Assembly (NCBI RefSeq): GCF_964275005.1
Contig: NC_092697.1
Span: forward strand, 18,440,638 to 18,504,637
Source of the DNA: Diadema setosum
Lineage: Eukaryota; Echinodermata; Echinoidea; Diadematoida; Diadematidae
Direction: 5' to 3'
DNA: 64,000 nt
The notes below the pieces were generated by a model that saw only the letters and a list, made by a program, of their open reading frames with translations, ran no database searches and was not told the origin of the DNA. Below, piece by piece: positions 25,123 through 35,560 of this stretch (position 1 is its first letter; every line of letters begins with the position of its first letter). Position numbers and translations under genes: made by a program.

Positions 25123-25275
25123 CATTTCCTTTCTCTCAGATACAAGAAGTACCGGATCCGATGTCCCTTGTGCTGGTGGGTTCCTCGCAAAGACAGCAAA
25201 ACGTTTCCTAGGTGCGCAGGATGCTCGGTCCTTCTCAAGATATGTCTACCAAGGAGCTCTCAATCCATCTCATGA
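18827..25275 (+). CDS. ZGLP1: ZGLP1-like GATA zinc-finger protein, copy B
   Basis: Five coding exons (18827-19014, 21694-22050, 22497-22774, 23645-23735, 25140-25275) give 349 residues with the same intron phases as copy A. The order of parts is the same: N-terminal FSAVEFQRYKDFFPNFE, Ser-rich exon 2, Arg-rich exon 3, GATA finger C278-X2-C281-X17-C299-X2-C302, then a second C4 cluster C313-X2-C316-X13-C330-X2-C333. Differences from A in the second cluster include CPLCWWV for CPVCWLI and CAGC for CARC; all cysteines are kept. No frameshift or internal stop is visible, so both copies appear functional. The start ATG (CCAGAATGG) aligns with that of copy A. Introns are longer and mostly unrelated in sequence, so the duplication is not recent even though some exons are nearly identical. 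A role as a DNA-binding nuclear regulator follows from the family; specific function is unknown. Confidence 0.88.
21694..22050 (+). CDS. ZGLP1: ZGLP1-like B, coding exon 2
   Basis: Acceptor TTACCCGCAG, donor TTCAG|GTAGGA. Residues 63-181. The Ser-rich first half has diverged from copy A (four residues longer). The last ~130 nt are nearly identical to copy A. Confidence 0.85.
22357..22435. repeat. Short hairpin element in intron 2 of copy B
   Basis: CTGTTTCATAA (22359-22369) and TTATGAAACAG (22423-22433) are perfect inverted repeats around a short AT-rich core. This is probably a small MITE; it resembles the ends at 392-510 only loosely. Confidence 0.5.
22497..22774 (+). CDS. ZGLP1: ZGLP1-like B, coding exon 3
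   Basis: Residues 182-274 with the same Arg-rich start (IRRCRRLLSRRSALRWRR) and LDSESSSSGTD block as copy A; the 3' half is diverged. Acceptor CACCCATAG is identical to copy A. Donor is ATATG|GTAAGG. Confidence 0.85.
22809..22873. repeat. GT microsatellite
   Basis: Imperfect (TG)n run starting about 35 bp after exon 3 of copy B. Confidence 0.9.
23645..23735 (+). CDS. ZGLP1: ZGLP1-like B, coding exon 4 (GATA finger)
   Basis: 91 nt encoding the GATA finger; protein sequence identical to copy A and DNA differing by one silent change. Acceptor is TTACGTAG, donor ATCAG|GTACGA. Confidence 0.95.
24985..25122. repeat. ATT/TTA trinucleotide microsatellite
   Basis: About 138 bp of nearly pure (TTA)n on the plus strand. 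It ends only 17 nt before exon 5 of copy B, so it occupies the usual branch-point zone of that intron. Confidence 0.95.
25140..25275 (+). CDS. ZGLP1: ZGLP1-like B, coding exon 5 (second C4 cluster)
   Basis: Residues 305-349 and stop TGA. The exon starts after TTTCTCTCAG and encodes RYKKYRIRCPLCW, then VPRKDSKTFPRCAGC. Its length equals that of copy A exon 5 (136 nt). Confidence 0.93.
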
Positions 25276-25276
25276 C

Positions 25277-25301
25277 CACGTGACTTCAACATGATCACGT
25301 G
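25277..25301 (+). promoter_or_regulatory. Paired CACGTG E-boxes, copy B 3' end
   Basis: CACGTG at 25277-25282 and 25296-25301, the same position and 19-bp spacing as after copy A. Confidence 0.45.
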
Positions 25302-27079
25302 ACCGCTCTTCGATCTGCTTATACCACTGATCTTTGCAGGGTAGACATCAGTGGCTAATACACATCAAAACGTGTCCCATGCTGGGTATCCCTTCACTCC
25401 ATGCAGTTACAGGCCAGCTATAATGCAAGCAGGTCCAAAATGTATATTCACTCGCAATATTTATATGTAATACTGTACATGTACTGGAATACATTAATGA
25501 AGAAAGTGCATGAGGATCTATATTTCATCCAATATTTTTGATCTCATGTCTAGGGCCTGAAGTAATGACATTTTGCATTGAATGCAAAAATTTTCCACAA
25601 TTTTAAAACCGAATGTTGAAAAGAAGAAAGCATGTCCGACCTTGTCCTATACAGATTTTTCGGTTTCAAAACACTGTAACTTCTGTCGGCAATAACTGGG
25701 GGCTTCCAAAAGAAAAAGAAAAAGAAAAAGGAAAAGATTATTCAATGGGCTATGCAATGAGTCAGGTACATTGCTATATGTTTGTGTATTAAAAAAAAAA
25801 ACTATTGCTGTAAGCAAACTGTGGATAGTCATGGCTGAAATAAAACATTAAATCTCAAAACAGAAACCAAACCAAACAGGTCTATGCCGAGCAAAAACTA
25901 ATGATGCAAACTGAGTCAAACTCATTTTATAACGCAAGATCCACAATAGACTTGTATTATTATTAGAATTACATGTATATTTGTAAGAGCATAATATGTC
26001 GTCAAGATGAACATTATGAATAATGTCTCTGTAGAAAGGTCATGTCAACTGTTGGTTAGTTTATCATACGCCATGTTATGTCACCACTGAAGTTGGACTT
26101 TTAATCTTGCATTCTTGCCTTAGATTATTGGAGAAGGAGTAAATATGACGTTTACACGCTATTATAATATTTACAGCCAAACTACACTTTACTACTGACT
26201 TGCGTTTGCGCATATCAGACTTTGGCTATATTGTGAAATTGTTTACTTAATGCGTAACGAAAGGTATAGTTATTTGGCAAAGCCCTGGAGTTTTACAGAA
26301 TGAATTCTCTCAAATCTGTAGTGGTCCGTTGACATTATCCTATAAACGCAATTTATTTAGATCACGCTAGCCTTTAACCACGGACACTGGCCATTTGAAG
26401 CCTTGGTAGAAAAATACAATGGTCAGTTATCAGTGCTTCCGATCATCGGATTTACTCACAGCAGTTTAGCATACCAGCAATTACTTATAAGCTTTCGGTC
26501 CAGTTCAGAGTCAGCTTAGCAGTTTAATGTCGGGCTTACCTCGAGAAATGTATCATGTCAGTTAATACTATGTGTCATGTATGTCATATTAATGAAATGG
26601 GAGAAACAGATGAGTTACGGTTACAGGTTATCTTGGTTACAGACTTTGTTTTCCTACCAAACCAAAAAAAAAAAGGTAACAAAGGGGAGCCTCATATCTG
26701 CGTTGCTTATTAAATTATTACTTGACAAAAATTACTTGTCATTCCTTCGCAGAAGAACGATATGTACAGAGGAAAAATGAAAGTAGATACTAGTATTTAG
26801 TAAAACATATAAAAGCACATTAGTCTTAAGGAATATAAGGGAAATACTTGCGATACGAAATAGAATGAAATACAAAAAATAGTTCATCCTTTTAAGGTGT
26901 ATGTACGCGAATAGTGATTATGCTTGTGAGTTTACTCGAGTTTGTCGGGTATTTTTGTAGTTTATTTTCATTCTAGTCAGTTTGGTTGCATGGATTTGAG
27001 AGCAAAGGGAAGACAAACTAAACAACATATTTCCCTTTAAAGCAACTTCCTTGTAAGCAGTTAATTGTAGACAAAGTAA

Positions 27080-27080
27080 A

Positions 27081-27152
<72 letters not shown>
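27080..27152. repeat. TA microsatellite
   Basis: About 73 bp of alternating TA with two single interruptions. Confidence 0.95.
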
Positions 27153-27156
<4 letters not shown>

Positions 27157-27344
27157 TACACACACATACTGTATAAGTGATATATTGTACAGGCGTCGCG
27201 CAAATACCTGGACTAATTATAAATAGAAGCTGATTTCTTATCAAAATGTATAAACAAATTCTATCAATAATTTGTCCACAACAAAGACATAAATGACATA
27301 ATCATTGAAAAGAAATATCAATTACTGAGATATGTTACACGTTA

Positions 27345-27401
27345 CGTTGTTGTTGTTGTTGTCGTCATCGTCGTCGTCGTCGTTGTTGTTGTTGTTGTTG
27401 T
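27345..27401. repeat. GTT/GTC microsatellite
   Basis: Mixed (GTT)n(GTC)n(GTT)n tract. Confidence 0.9.
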
Positions 27402-28264
27402 TTTTAAACGTGTTGATTAGCCTTCTGCCGCACAGACCTTGGAACTCGGACAAGGGTGTACGCCATACCAACAATCATTCCGACAAAGAAACGGTCCATT
27501 ACCAGGCTGAGTAACACCAATGCTATAATTAGTGTGACAAGACCAATAAAAACTCATTCTAAGATTCAGTCTCTTAAAGAACCGAAACAAACGAAATTCA
27601 GTTTATCAAGCAATTGAACATTAGTAAAAACTGGAGAAATGTATTAACAAGCTGTAGCATGCAGAATGTCAACGACGTATGTTATTAGAGAACAATATAA
27701 TTATACATGTATATCGGAAAACGATGGTTGGAATTTGTTTTGAACGACGTGTGTATTAATAGAATCCCCATGTCTACTGTAAATGGCACATTTTGGCGTG
27801 TAATAATGTATTGGTGTATATCAATGCGTGTGTGTGTGTGTGTGTGTGTATCTTGTTTGTTTGTGTGTATGCGGAACCAAAATTAAATAAAAAAAAAAAG
27901 GCTAAGACTATATATTAAATTTCTCTTCAGTGTTTATGCACATTTGATCCTCCCCGAGCAAGTTAAGATTAAGATGCAACTTGCACAGAGCTTAGAAATC
28001 ATGCAAATTTGTGTTGGTGTGCGTTTGTGTGTGTTAGAGATTTTATAGACTTGGATAAGGCGGACGGTTTACAAGTGATTCAATAATTTAGAATAATTAC
28101 ACTGTTCCCTAGATTAATTTTCGTTTTTAAGAGATGGTCCTACTTTTATTACCATTTGCACAGACCGTTCCTTGACTAAGTAGGCCTACCTTGAGGTATT
28201 ATTGTCCTTCCCTTTTTCCTCTGGCATTGTCTGATAAAGCCACATCATTCTACAACCGATACCC

Positions 28265-28265
<1 letters not shown>

Positions 28266-28302
<37 letters not shown>
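28266..28302. repeat. CA microsatellite
   Basis: (CA)n of about 18 units. A shorter CA tract lies at 28734-28760. Confidence 0.9.
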
Positions 28303-28305
<3 letters not shown>

Positions 28306-31078
28306 TATACAGACGCTGTTTTCCCATTTATTATTTTTTCCCCATTTCATTCCGTGCTGTACATCATACTTGATGTTTTAATATACAAAATTAATGTTCG
28401 AAACATATGTCAAGGAGTACACTTGGAATTTGCCTACTTGAATGTTCAGGTAACAAACGTACAGATATTCATATAGGGCCTACCAAATGAATATAACACA
28501 GCATAATGTTTCCCAAGGACTATATTTAAATCATTTTACTAGAATATTCAAGTTAAGCAAATGCACCAATTTTTAAATGTACAGGGCATTATAATTATAT
28601 CCAGTCGATATGTGCACCTTTGCATAACCCCCCCCCCCAACTTCCTATCCTCCATAGCACAAACAACTCTGTTTCTTCCATTATCATTAATTAATAAATC
28701 TGCCCTTTATATCAGCCCCCCCCCCCCTCAAATACACACACACACACACCCTCACACACACGCTGGTATAGGAATAATGCTCCCATGGTAATGTAATATT
28801 GTGACTTCTCATGAGCATTGTGTCCTCGGCATAATCACTTTCCTTGAGTCTTTCAGTCCACAAGGATAATGGGGTTTGTGGTGGCGATGGGACTCGATGA
28901 AAACCGTCTCGAGGAGAAGTATTAAGAAATACAGACGAAGCATTTAACTCGCCTATATATTTCACCAATTTTCTACAGAGCACTACGTGAGAGCTGTGTA
29001 AGTGAGTGGGTAAGAGTTAAGTCCGCCGCCACAAGTCTTCTTTCGTGATATATCACCACACGAAGGAGTATAATGGAACTCGGCAACAGGAACAAAGACA
29101 ATGTCAACACAGAGAACTCTACACAACAGAACATCACAAAAGAGTTCAGATGGATATGAGCAGGGACAATTATGTTTGTGTGTAAGGTATGTGTGTCTAG
29201 AGCTCAGGCCGTGATGCATATCTTTGTCTGTATGTGTTTCAAAAGGAACCTGCGAAGCGTCTCGCAGTCCTATTGTTCAACTCCTTCCCGAAACCCTCCA
29301 ATCACGGCTAGCACCATAAGCAAGGCGGCCGCAGTCTAAACCATCGGAATACAGCACTACCTATAAGTACACGGGCCCATGAGGTCAGTTTTAGTCATGT
29401 ATACAATGTGCACCTGATGCTGGTCATAGAAGAATGTTGGACGACGTCCACGTTGTGTATCTCACCTGAGACTCCCAGAATCGCCATCTCGTGTTCAAAG
29501 GACAGGTAGAGAAGCAACGTGAACCGCCAATCACAAATATGAAGACATTTACTTTGAGAAAGGTTAGTTTAATCTTAGTTCACTTGGACAAAAGGGTCCT
29601 TCGGTTTCATCACAGTACCCCCAGTAGATAATCGCATCAAAGCAATGAACTGGTATCAGTGTAAAACAATTCCCGTTACCATCGGTTGTAGTATGTTCAG
29701 TTATTGACCAACACAAGAAGTGAGTTTTCGTATCTAAATGCTTTTCCTTGGGTCGATATTCAAATTAACAAGTTTGCACCTAATGCTGTGTGTTTATAGT
29801 GATATGTTCAAGAAAGTGTCCAAGAAACTGCACCAGAAGATACCTACAGTACTAGTACATCACCTCTACCAGGATCCTGGGCGATGGTGGAAGCTGGTAA
29901 ACATGACGTATTTCGCGTGCTCTGTCTTGCATATCTGGTTGGTTAGCTCCTTCCGTGATAGATCGTACGTTAGACAGAAAGATCCGTCTGTCCGGAGGAG
30001 TCTTTTTTTACGTTATCGCTCTATTCCGTGAAGCTAGACGCAGTCTCCGTGGAACATATCCCCGACGACCAGATACACACCGATCTTTCGGTCAAATCGT
30101 ATATACATGTAATACGTGTGCACTTTCCCCGTATGTACACTTTCTCAACAAGACGTGAGATCACTAAGACGGGGGCTTGTGTTACAGTTTCTATACCTCG
30201 TGTCACATCGTGACATTCTTACAGTGCAGCAGGACAGTCTGACGATGCATTTCCTCGGATAAAATAAAGCCTTTTAATCATTTTTTCTTCCTCCATAAAC
30301 ATTATTATCAAAAGATGATTTTTTTTTTTTTTTTTAATGGAGCTAGAGACCAGGGAAGTGGGACTGGCTATACGGTGGTGCTGTACAGTTGTACATCCCC
30401 CCTTCTCGCATTGAACCCCCTCCCGTGTATCTAATGTAATAATAATAATGATAATAATAATAATAATAGTGGCTACTTGTATAGCGCACAGGTCCACTTT
30501 TCAGTGCTCATGGCGCTTCAAAAATGAAAAAATATCATATATTTATATGCATATACATATTCAAACATTTCAACAAAGAAAAAAATGTACATTGTATGAA
30601 GTATATATGATAAGAATGTATAATGTTAATCATATTTCCACGCTCTGCGTGAAAGGTTCTATTCTTTTAGTGTTCATTCCATGACGACAATATTTTCGAT
30701 CGAGGCTACACAACTGTATACCTCAGTTGCTAATTGGCCTGTATATTGACAACAATGAATAAGTGAATTTCTGAGTGGTGGCCATAAATACACCGCTAAC
30801 CAATTGTACATAACTAATTGTGATGTCGCAATGTCATGTCTGCTCTGTCTACTTGGTATTGTGAAACCGAACGCATTGTTTTGACATTCTAATTACGAAA
30901 CTCAGAGATTTTGTTTTAAGAAATTTAAAAATGAGAGTGTAACATCATAGAACGCCGTCTTATCGTAACGTTTATCCTCGTGTTCCTCTATAGGAATTGG
31001 AGCTGAACCAAACGCCAGAAGACATTTCCACGATGCGCGTCTTTTTCGTGATCAGTGCGGCAAAGTAAAACAGTTAAA

Positions 31079-32956
31079 ATGCGGATATTCATCATGCTGA
31101 GGAGGCGGTACAACATTGGTTGGCGGCTCTGGTTGATTTTCGTGAACACCCTGTTGTGGCACGTGTATCTCTGGCGTCACGCCAACACTGGGTATCAACT
31201 CGACAGGCGAATCTTGAGCAGATCAGACACTGTACCCGTCATGTTTGGTGCATGGGACACGCCCACCACCAGTGAGTCGAACTCTGACTCGGAGGAGTCG
31301 GATGATGGCAGCGAGTGGTGGCTCCATCTGGATGAGGATCTCCCGGATGTCAAAGGACCTGAGGCTGACGTCATAATGCCATCTAGAGAATCAGGACACA
31401 GAAAAGTGGCTGTGAGGAAAACACCGTTTGCACACACGCGTGGAAAAGAAATATTGGACGACTGGCTGTCACGAGACAAAAAAGATGGAGCTATGGGAAA
31501 TCTCCAATCAAAAGACAAAGTGTTGGAAAAATCGCCTTCTAAAGAAGAGGGCGTAAGAAAAGGCCCTCTCAGAAAAACTCCCTTAAGGGGGGCGCAAATT
31601 GGAAAAAATGCGATAAGAAATGCAATATCAAGGAGAGTGCGATTCAGAAAAAGACCTATAAGAGATACAAAAGTATCGAAGGAAGAACCACATGAGAAAA
31701 GTCGATCAGATTCACCTGTTATTCAGGCATCAGATAAACATGAACGAAGAGATGATTTCTTAAGAGACACGCCTAAAACAGGGGTTGGGATGAGAGAAAC
31801 ATTAATAGCTGATTCATTTGTAAAAATGAAGGTAAACGATGTGCCACTAATGGAGGATGCCCCGGAAGCACCGCCGGCCAAAACAGGACAATTACAGAAA
31901 GAAATGTCAAGGGCAACGTATTCGATGGATCAAGCTGAGAAGAAGGAAAGAGGTGCGTACTTTCGGGGACCACCAGACCCACATCACTTTAACTACATCC
32001 ACAATGCCGCCCAAACGTGTTACCATAGTAACAAGACTCGGCGGGGGACGTACCTAATCATTCTCGTCACGTCGGCTCCCTGGCATGAGCGACGTCGCGA
32101 TGTGATTCGACAGACGTACGGGAGGACGAGTCAGTGGCCGCTTGTCGACCGTCGCGCTGTTTCCATCGTCTTCCTGCTGGCAGGGACGACCGGTGCCGAC
32201 ACGCAGCGGAGGATCGACAAGGAGTCCGCCATGTTTGGCGACATCGTCCAGGAGGACTTCCAGGATACTTACGTGAATCTGACTCGCAAGACTGTGATGG
32301 GTCTAAAATGGGTAACAAAATACTGTCCTCATGCTCATTTCACTCTCAAGATTGACGATGACTCGACAATCAACCAAGCAAGAATGTTGGACGTCCTGCG
32401 AGTCTCACCTAGGGCAAACTTTGCGGCAGGACAAGTTTTGGTAGACGCTTTAGTTGACAGAACGGAAACAAGTAAATTCTACCTATCTGAGGAATACTAT
32501 GCAGACAAGTATTTCCCGCCATATTTCCAAGGCGCTGGCTACATTATGTCAACAGACATTGCGTCGTCTGCTTACCGCATTTCTCTTTCTATTCCCCTCT
32601 TCCCGTGGGAAGACGTGTTTGTTGGTTTCTGTCTCCAAAAGTTAGGCATCAGACTACGACCATTCGAGGACTTTGTGTACCTCGAACCTCTGCGGAACCC
32701 ATTCATCCTGTATGACGATGGGAATAGGTTGCATAATTACGTGATTTTCTCGGGGTTGTCGAAAATAGCGATGCGACAGGTATGGGACCTGTGTCGTTCT
32801 CCCGTCTCCTTGAACCAGACGACGTCGCACAATACTTGGCGCCACTCCCAGGCGGGCTTGGATGAGGAGAGCTCATACGATTTCTCGGTGGATCAGAAGG
32901 AATCTCTCAAGCCGTCTCTGTCGTCTGCTTCAACATCTTCTGCTATTGTCAGATAG
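31079..32956 (+). CDS. Beta-1,3-galactosyltransferase-like (GT31) protein
   Basis: An uninterrupted 625-residue frame. The frame is open from 31055, but the first ATG is at 31079, followed by a short basic segment and a hydrophobic stretch (about residues 14-32, LWLIFVNTLLWHVYLW): a typical type II Golgi anchor. Residues about 35-310 form a long charged stem, much longer than in typical family members. The catalytic domain starts near residue 322 with RGTYLIILVTSAP, then RRDVIRQTYGR, DFQDTYVNLTRKT, the metal-binding KIDDDS (D426-D428), and WEDVFVGFCLQKLGI (E511, D512). These are the ordered GT31 motifs; the enzyme should move galactose or N-acetylglucosamine from UDP-sugar to an acceptor in beta-1,3 linkage. 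Acceptor and donor cannot be told from sequence. NKT, NLT and NQT are candidate glycosylation sites. A 5' untranslated exon is likely, since CCTCTATAG lies just upstream. Confidence 0.9.
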   Translation: MRIFIMLRRRYNIGWRLWLIFVNTLLWHVYLWRHANTGYQLDRRILSRSDTVPVMFGAWDTPTTSESNSDSEESDDGSEWWLHLDEDLPDVKGPEADVIMPSRESGHRKVAVRKTPFAHTRGKEILDDWLSRDKKDGAMGNLQSKDKVLEKSPSKEEGVRKGPLRKTPLRGAQIGKNAIRNAISRRVRFRKRPIRDTKVSKEEPHEKSRSDSPVIQASDKHERRDDFLRDTPKTGVGMRETLIADSFVKMKVNDVPLMEDAPEAPPAKTGQLQKEMSRATYSMDQAEKKERGAYFRGPPDPHHFNYIHNAAQTCYHSNKTRRGTYLIILVTSAPWHERRRDVIRQTYGRTSQWPLVDRRAVSIVFLLAGTTGADTQRRIDKESAMFGDIVQEDFQDTYVNLTRKTVMGLKWVTKYCPHAHFTLKIDDDSTINQARMLDVLRVSPRANFAAGQVLVDALVDRTETSKFYLSEEYYADKYFPPYFQGAGYIMSTDIASSAYRISLSIPLFPWEDVFVGFCLQKLGIRLRPFEDFVYLEPLRNPFILYDDGNRLHNYVIFSGLSKIAMRQVWDLCRSPVSLNQTTSHNTWRHSQAGLDEESSYDFSVDQKESLKPSLSSASTSSAIVR

Positions 32957-33162
32957 TTTGATCTCTGTTCGGTACTTGTATTTATTACCAAACTCAAAAG
33001 TAAGAGATTATCAAGCAGAGGAGTGAAGATATGAGTTATGCGTTTTTTTCAATTTGTCTGCCCGCTGTACAAATGAAATTTGTGAGATCACAACTGCTGG
33101 TCTACATTTTTAACAAACATGTCGGAAAAAATGAAACCAGCGGGAATCGAAATAGTAGTAGA

Positions 33163-34001
33163 ACTTTGGAGGGTTACTATTTCATAATTGTCAATTTCGA
33201 TATGGAGAGCACAATGTTGGTTGTGAGGAAAGAAGAATTCTTCCTCTTTCTATATTGATACCTAATTAAGTTGACAAATGTCATTCATGACTGAGCACAT
33301 GAACTTTAAAGGCAACAATGACAAATTGCCCTTTTTCCAAGCTTGAGTGTCACATGAAGGAACAGTGAACGTCTCACTGGATGGATGGGATCTGTCAATG
33401 AAAGTGGTCAAATTAACAGGCCAGCCTGCATGACTGCAGACTTGCGTTTAGGGTTTCTTAACTAACCTTTTATGGTCCATACCCTTCAACATGGCCATGT
33501 TGGTGATAACGTGGTCACTCCCCCGAAGGTTAAACCATTATCCATTTTCTCCCTTCATTTTCAAAACATGGTTTGTCACTGCGAGCTATGCGTTGAATAT
33601 GAACAGAGAAAATGGACTTAGTGGGTTAGCCTTGTGGGAGTGACCAAGGAGTGACAGGTGGCCATGTTGCAGGTTTAATATGGATCATAAGATGTTAGAA
33701 GAAACCCTGAACACAAACCTAAACACAAACATGCATTCGTATAGGCTGGCCTGTTTATTTGGACACTTTCATTGACGATCTCATCCATTCAGTGAGACAT
33801 GCATTGTTCCTTCATGTGACACTCAAAATTAGAAAAACTGTAATTTGTCATTGTTGCCTTTAAAGTTCATGTGCTCAGTCATGCATGACATTTGTCAACA
33901 TAATTAGGTATTAATGGAAAGAAGAAGAGTTCCTCTTCCCTCACAAGTAACATTGTGCTCTCCTGCATAGCTGATAATTAGGATATGGTAGCCCTCAAAA
34001 G
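33163..34001. repeat. Large foldback element
   Basis: The left arm (33163-33551) and right arm (33605-34001) are imperfect reverse complements over almost 390 bp, with a loop of about 53 bp. Matching blocks include AGAGCACAATGTT, TGACTGAGCACATGAACTTTA, TGACAAATGTC and GCAACAATGACAAATT, each found in complement on the other arm at the corresponding distance. No coding frame is present. The element begins 207 bp after the glycosyltransferase stop codon, so a transcript that extends through it would fold into a long double-stranded hairpin. Confidence 0.85.
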
Positions 34002-34798
34002 TTTTTTGAGCACTGTACGGAGGGCACACCAATGGAAGAAAAACTCCTACATCATCACCAAAATGCTCTTAATAACGATTATTGTGTCACTTACTTCATC
34101 AAGGATTACCTTTTCTGTTTCTTTTTATTCAGCAGTAATCTAGACTAACTCTGTAATAGGAAAATAATGGTGTTGAGCTTTGGGAATAGGTAGAATGAAT
34201 TATGGAATGAGGTTATCTCTTGCGTGATTTTTTTAGACGCTTTTATTTCTACTTGTCACAGATGTTCTAAGGATGCTTGCCAATCTTTTAACTTTAAGAA
34301 TGGCGCAATTAAATTAGCTTGCCATAACTCGGACTAATGACTGTGCCCGTTTCAGACAAAACACAAGATCGGCGAACACTCGGTGCCCTGTTAAGAGAAC
34401 TTGACTTCCCCTTTGTTTTTCCTTAGATTCTACTTGATGACAAAGAGAATCAATATACTGTGACGGGCAATATTTGTGTCCAAGAATGCCACTGCTCGAA
34501 ACGGTTTTGGAGAAAGCGCTGCTGTGTCTTTGTCGATGTTTGTATGGTACACTGTGATAATATCAGTAAATTTCTGCCGGTTATCTAAACCGCCTATGAG
34601 GTATTGTGGCTGTGGGTGTGGCCATTCAGCATATTTCTTACGGAGACAAGCCATTGGTCAGACTGGATGGCTACATCCTAATCTTTTTAATTCACATTTG
34701 GTGTATTCTTTTGAAACAATTTTATTAAATAACCCCGAACAAAACGCAAAAATTCGTGATGACCATTTCTGTGCGCATTTGTGTATGCGGTGTGCATA

Positions 34799-34800
<2 letters not shown>

Positions 34801-34832
<32 letters not shown>
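34801..34832. repeat. GT microsatellite
   Basis: (GT)16. A complementary AC tract lies about 200 bp downstream at 35003-35042. Confidence 0.9.
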
Positions 34833-34835
<3 letters not shown>

Positions 34836-34997
34836 CACACAAGTACCTGTTGCTAGTATGCGTGTGTATGTCTGTCCGTCTGTTTCTTTGTTGGATAGCA
34901 CTAATTCTTTTGAGTTGTTACCTTCTTGAAATCAAGCATCAAAGATTATTGGTGTCGTCTGATTTACCACTCTTCCTTCCACCACGTTCACCCCCGC

Positions 34998-35002
<5 letters not shown>

Positions 35003-35029
<27 letters not shown>

Positions 35030-35042
35030 TACACACATACAC
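35003..35042. repeat. AC microsatellite
   Basis: Imperfect (AC)n of about 40 bp. Confidence 0.9.
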
Positions 35043-35308
35043 ATTTTTCTCTGCTGACACTTTTTGTGTTGTCACTTCTACTGTCTTGTACAAAATAATG
35101 TCCATCTTTGGTAAGAGGCTGAAAGTAGAAATTCATGTCAGGACCTGAATCCCCATTTACATAACATTACATGCACTGTATATATATTTGTATATTATGT
35201 TGTGATTTCATGTATTGGCTCCATGAAGTAATGAAGAAACAAACTGGTAATGCATTTTTGGCCAATAAAGCACGAGTTTATTCAACTCATATTTTCAGCG
35301 CCCTACAC

Positions 35309-35344
35309 CTTCTTCAGGAGTCTCGACAATGACTCCTGAAGAAG
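35309..35344. repeat. Perfect palindromic hairpin
   Basis: CTTCTTCAGGAGTC and GACTCCTGAAGAAG form a perfect 14-bp stem around an 8-nt loop. A third related segment (AGACTCCCGAAGAAGG) follows near 35404. Confidence 0.7.
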
Positions 35345-35483
35345 TCTATATTGATATAGATATTGATATTGGGTGATTTTGATTTTGATACCGTCATTGT
35401 CAAGACTCCCGAAGAAGGCATATGCTTTCTTGGCCGAAATGCATCACCAGCTGGTATATATATATATATATGTGTGATAAAAA

Positions 35484-35560
35484 CCTAAAATGGCGGCAAT
35501 CACAACACTTTATCCTGGCGAACAAAAAACAAAAAGCGTTTTAATTGCCGCCATTCTAGG
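35484..35560. repeat. Short inverted-repeat element
   Basis: CCTAAAATGGCGGCAAT and ATTGCCGCCATTCTAGG are near-perfect inverted repeats about 43 bp apart. Confidence 0.6.

Larger units (their letters stand above)
25302..31078. other. Spacer with microsatellites
   Basis: No coding exon can be supported. A possible poly(A) signal for copy B is AATAAA at 25839-25844. The region holds TA, GTT/GTC and CA microsatellites (listed separately). A candidate splice acceptor CCTCTATAG at 30986-30994 could begin the exon that carries the glycosyltransferase start codon. A frame at 29738-30028 has an ATG-started segment after TTTATAG (from 29802) that is listed as a weak finding. Confidence 0.5.

Noticed and set aside
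31195..31518. 107-codon frame opposite the glycosyltransferase
   Set aside because: Shadow of the coding strand; the plus-strand frame carries the family motifs.
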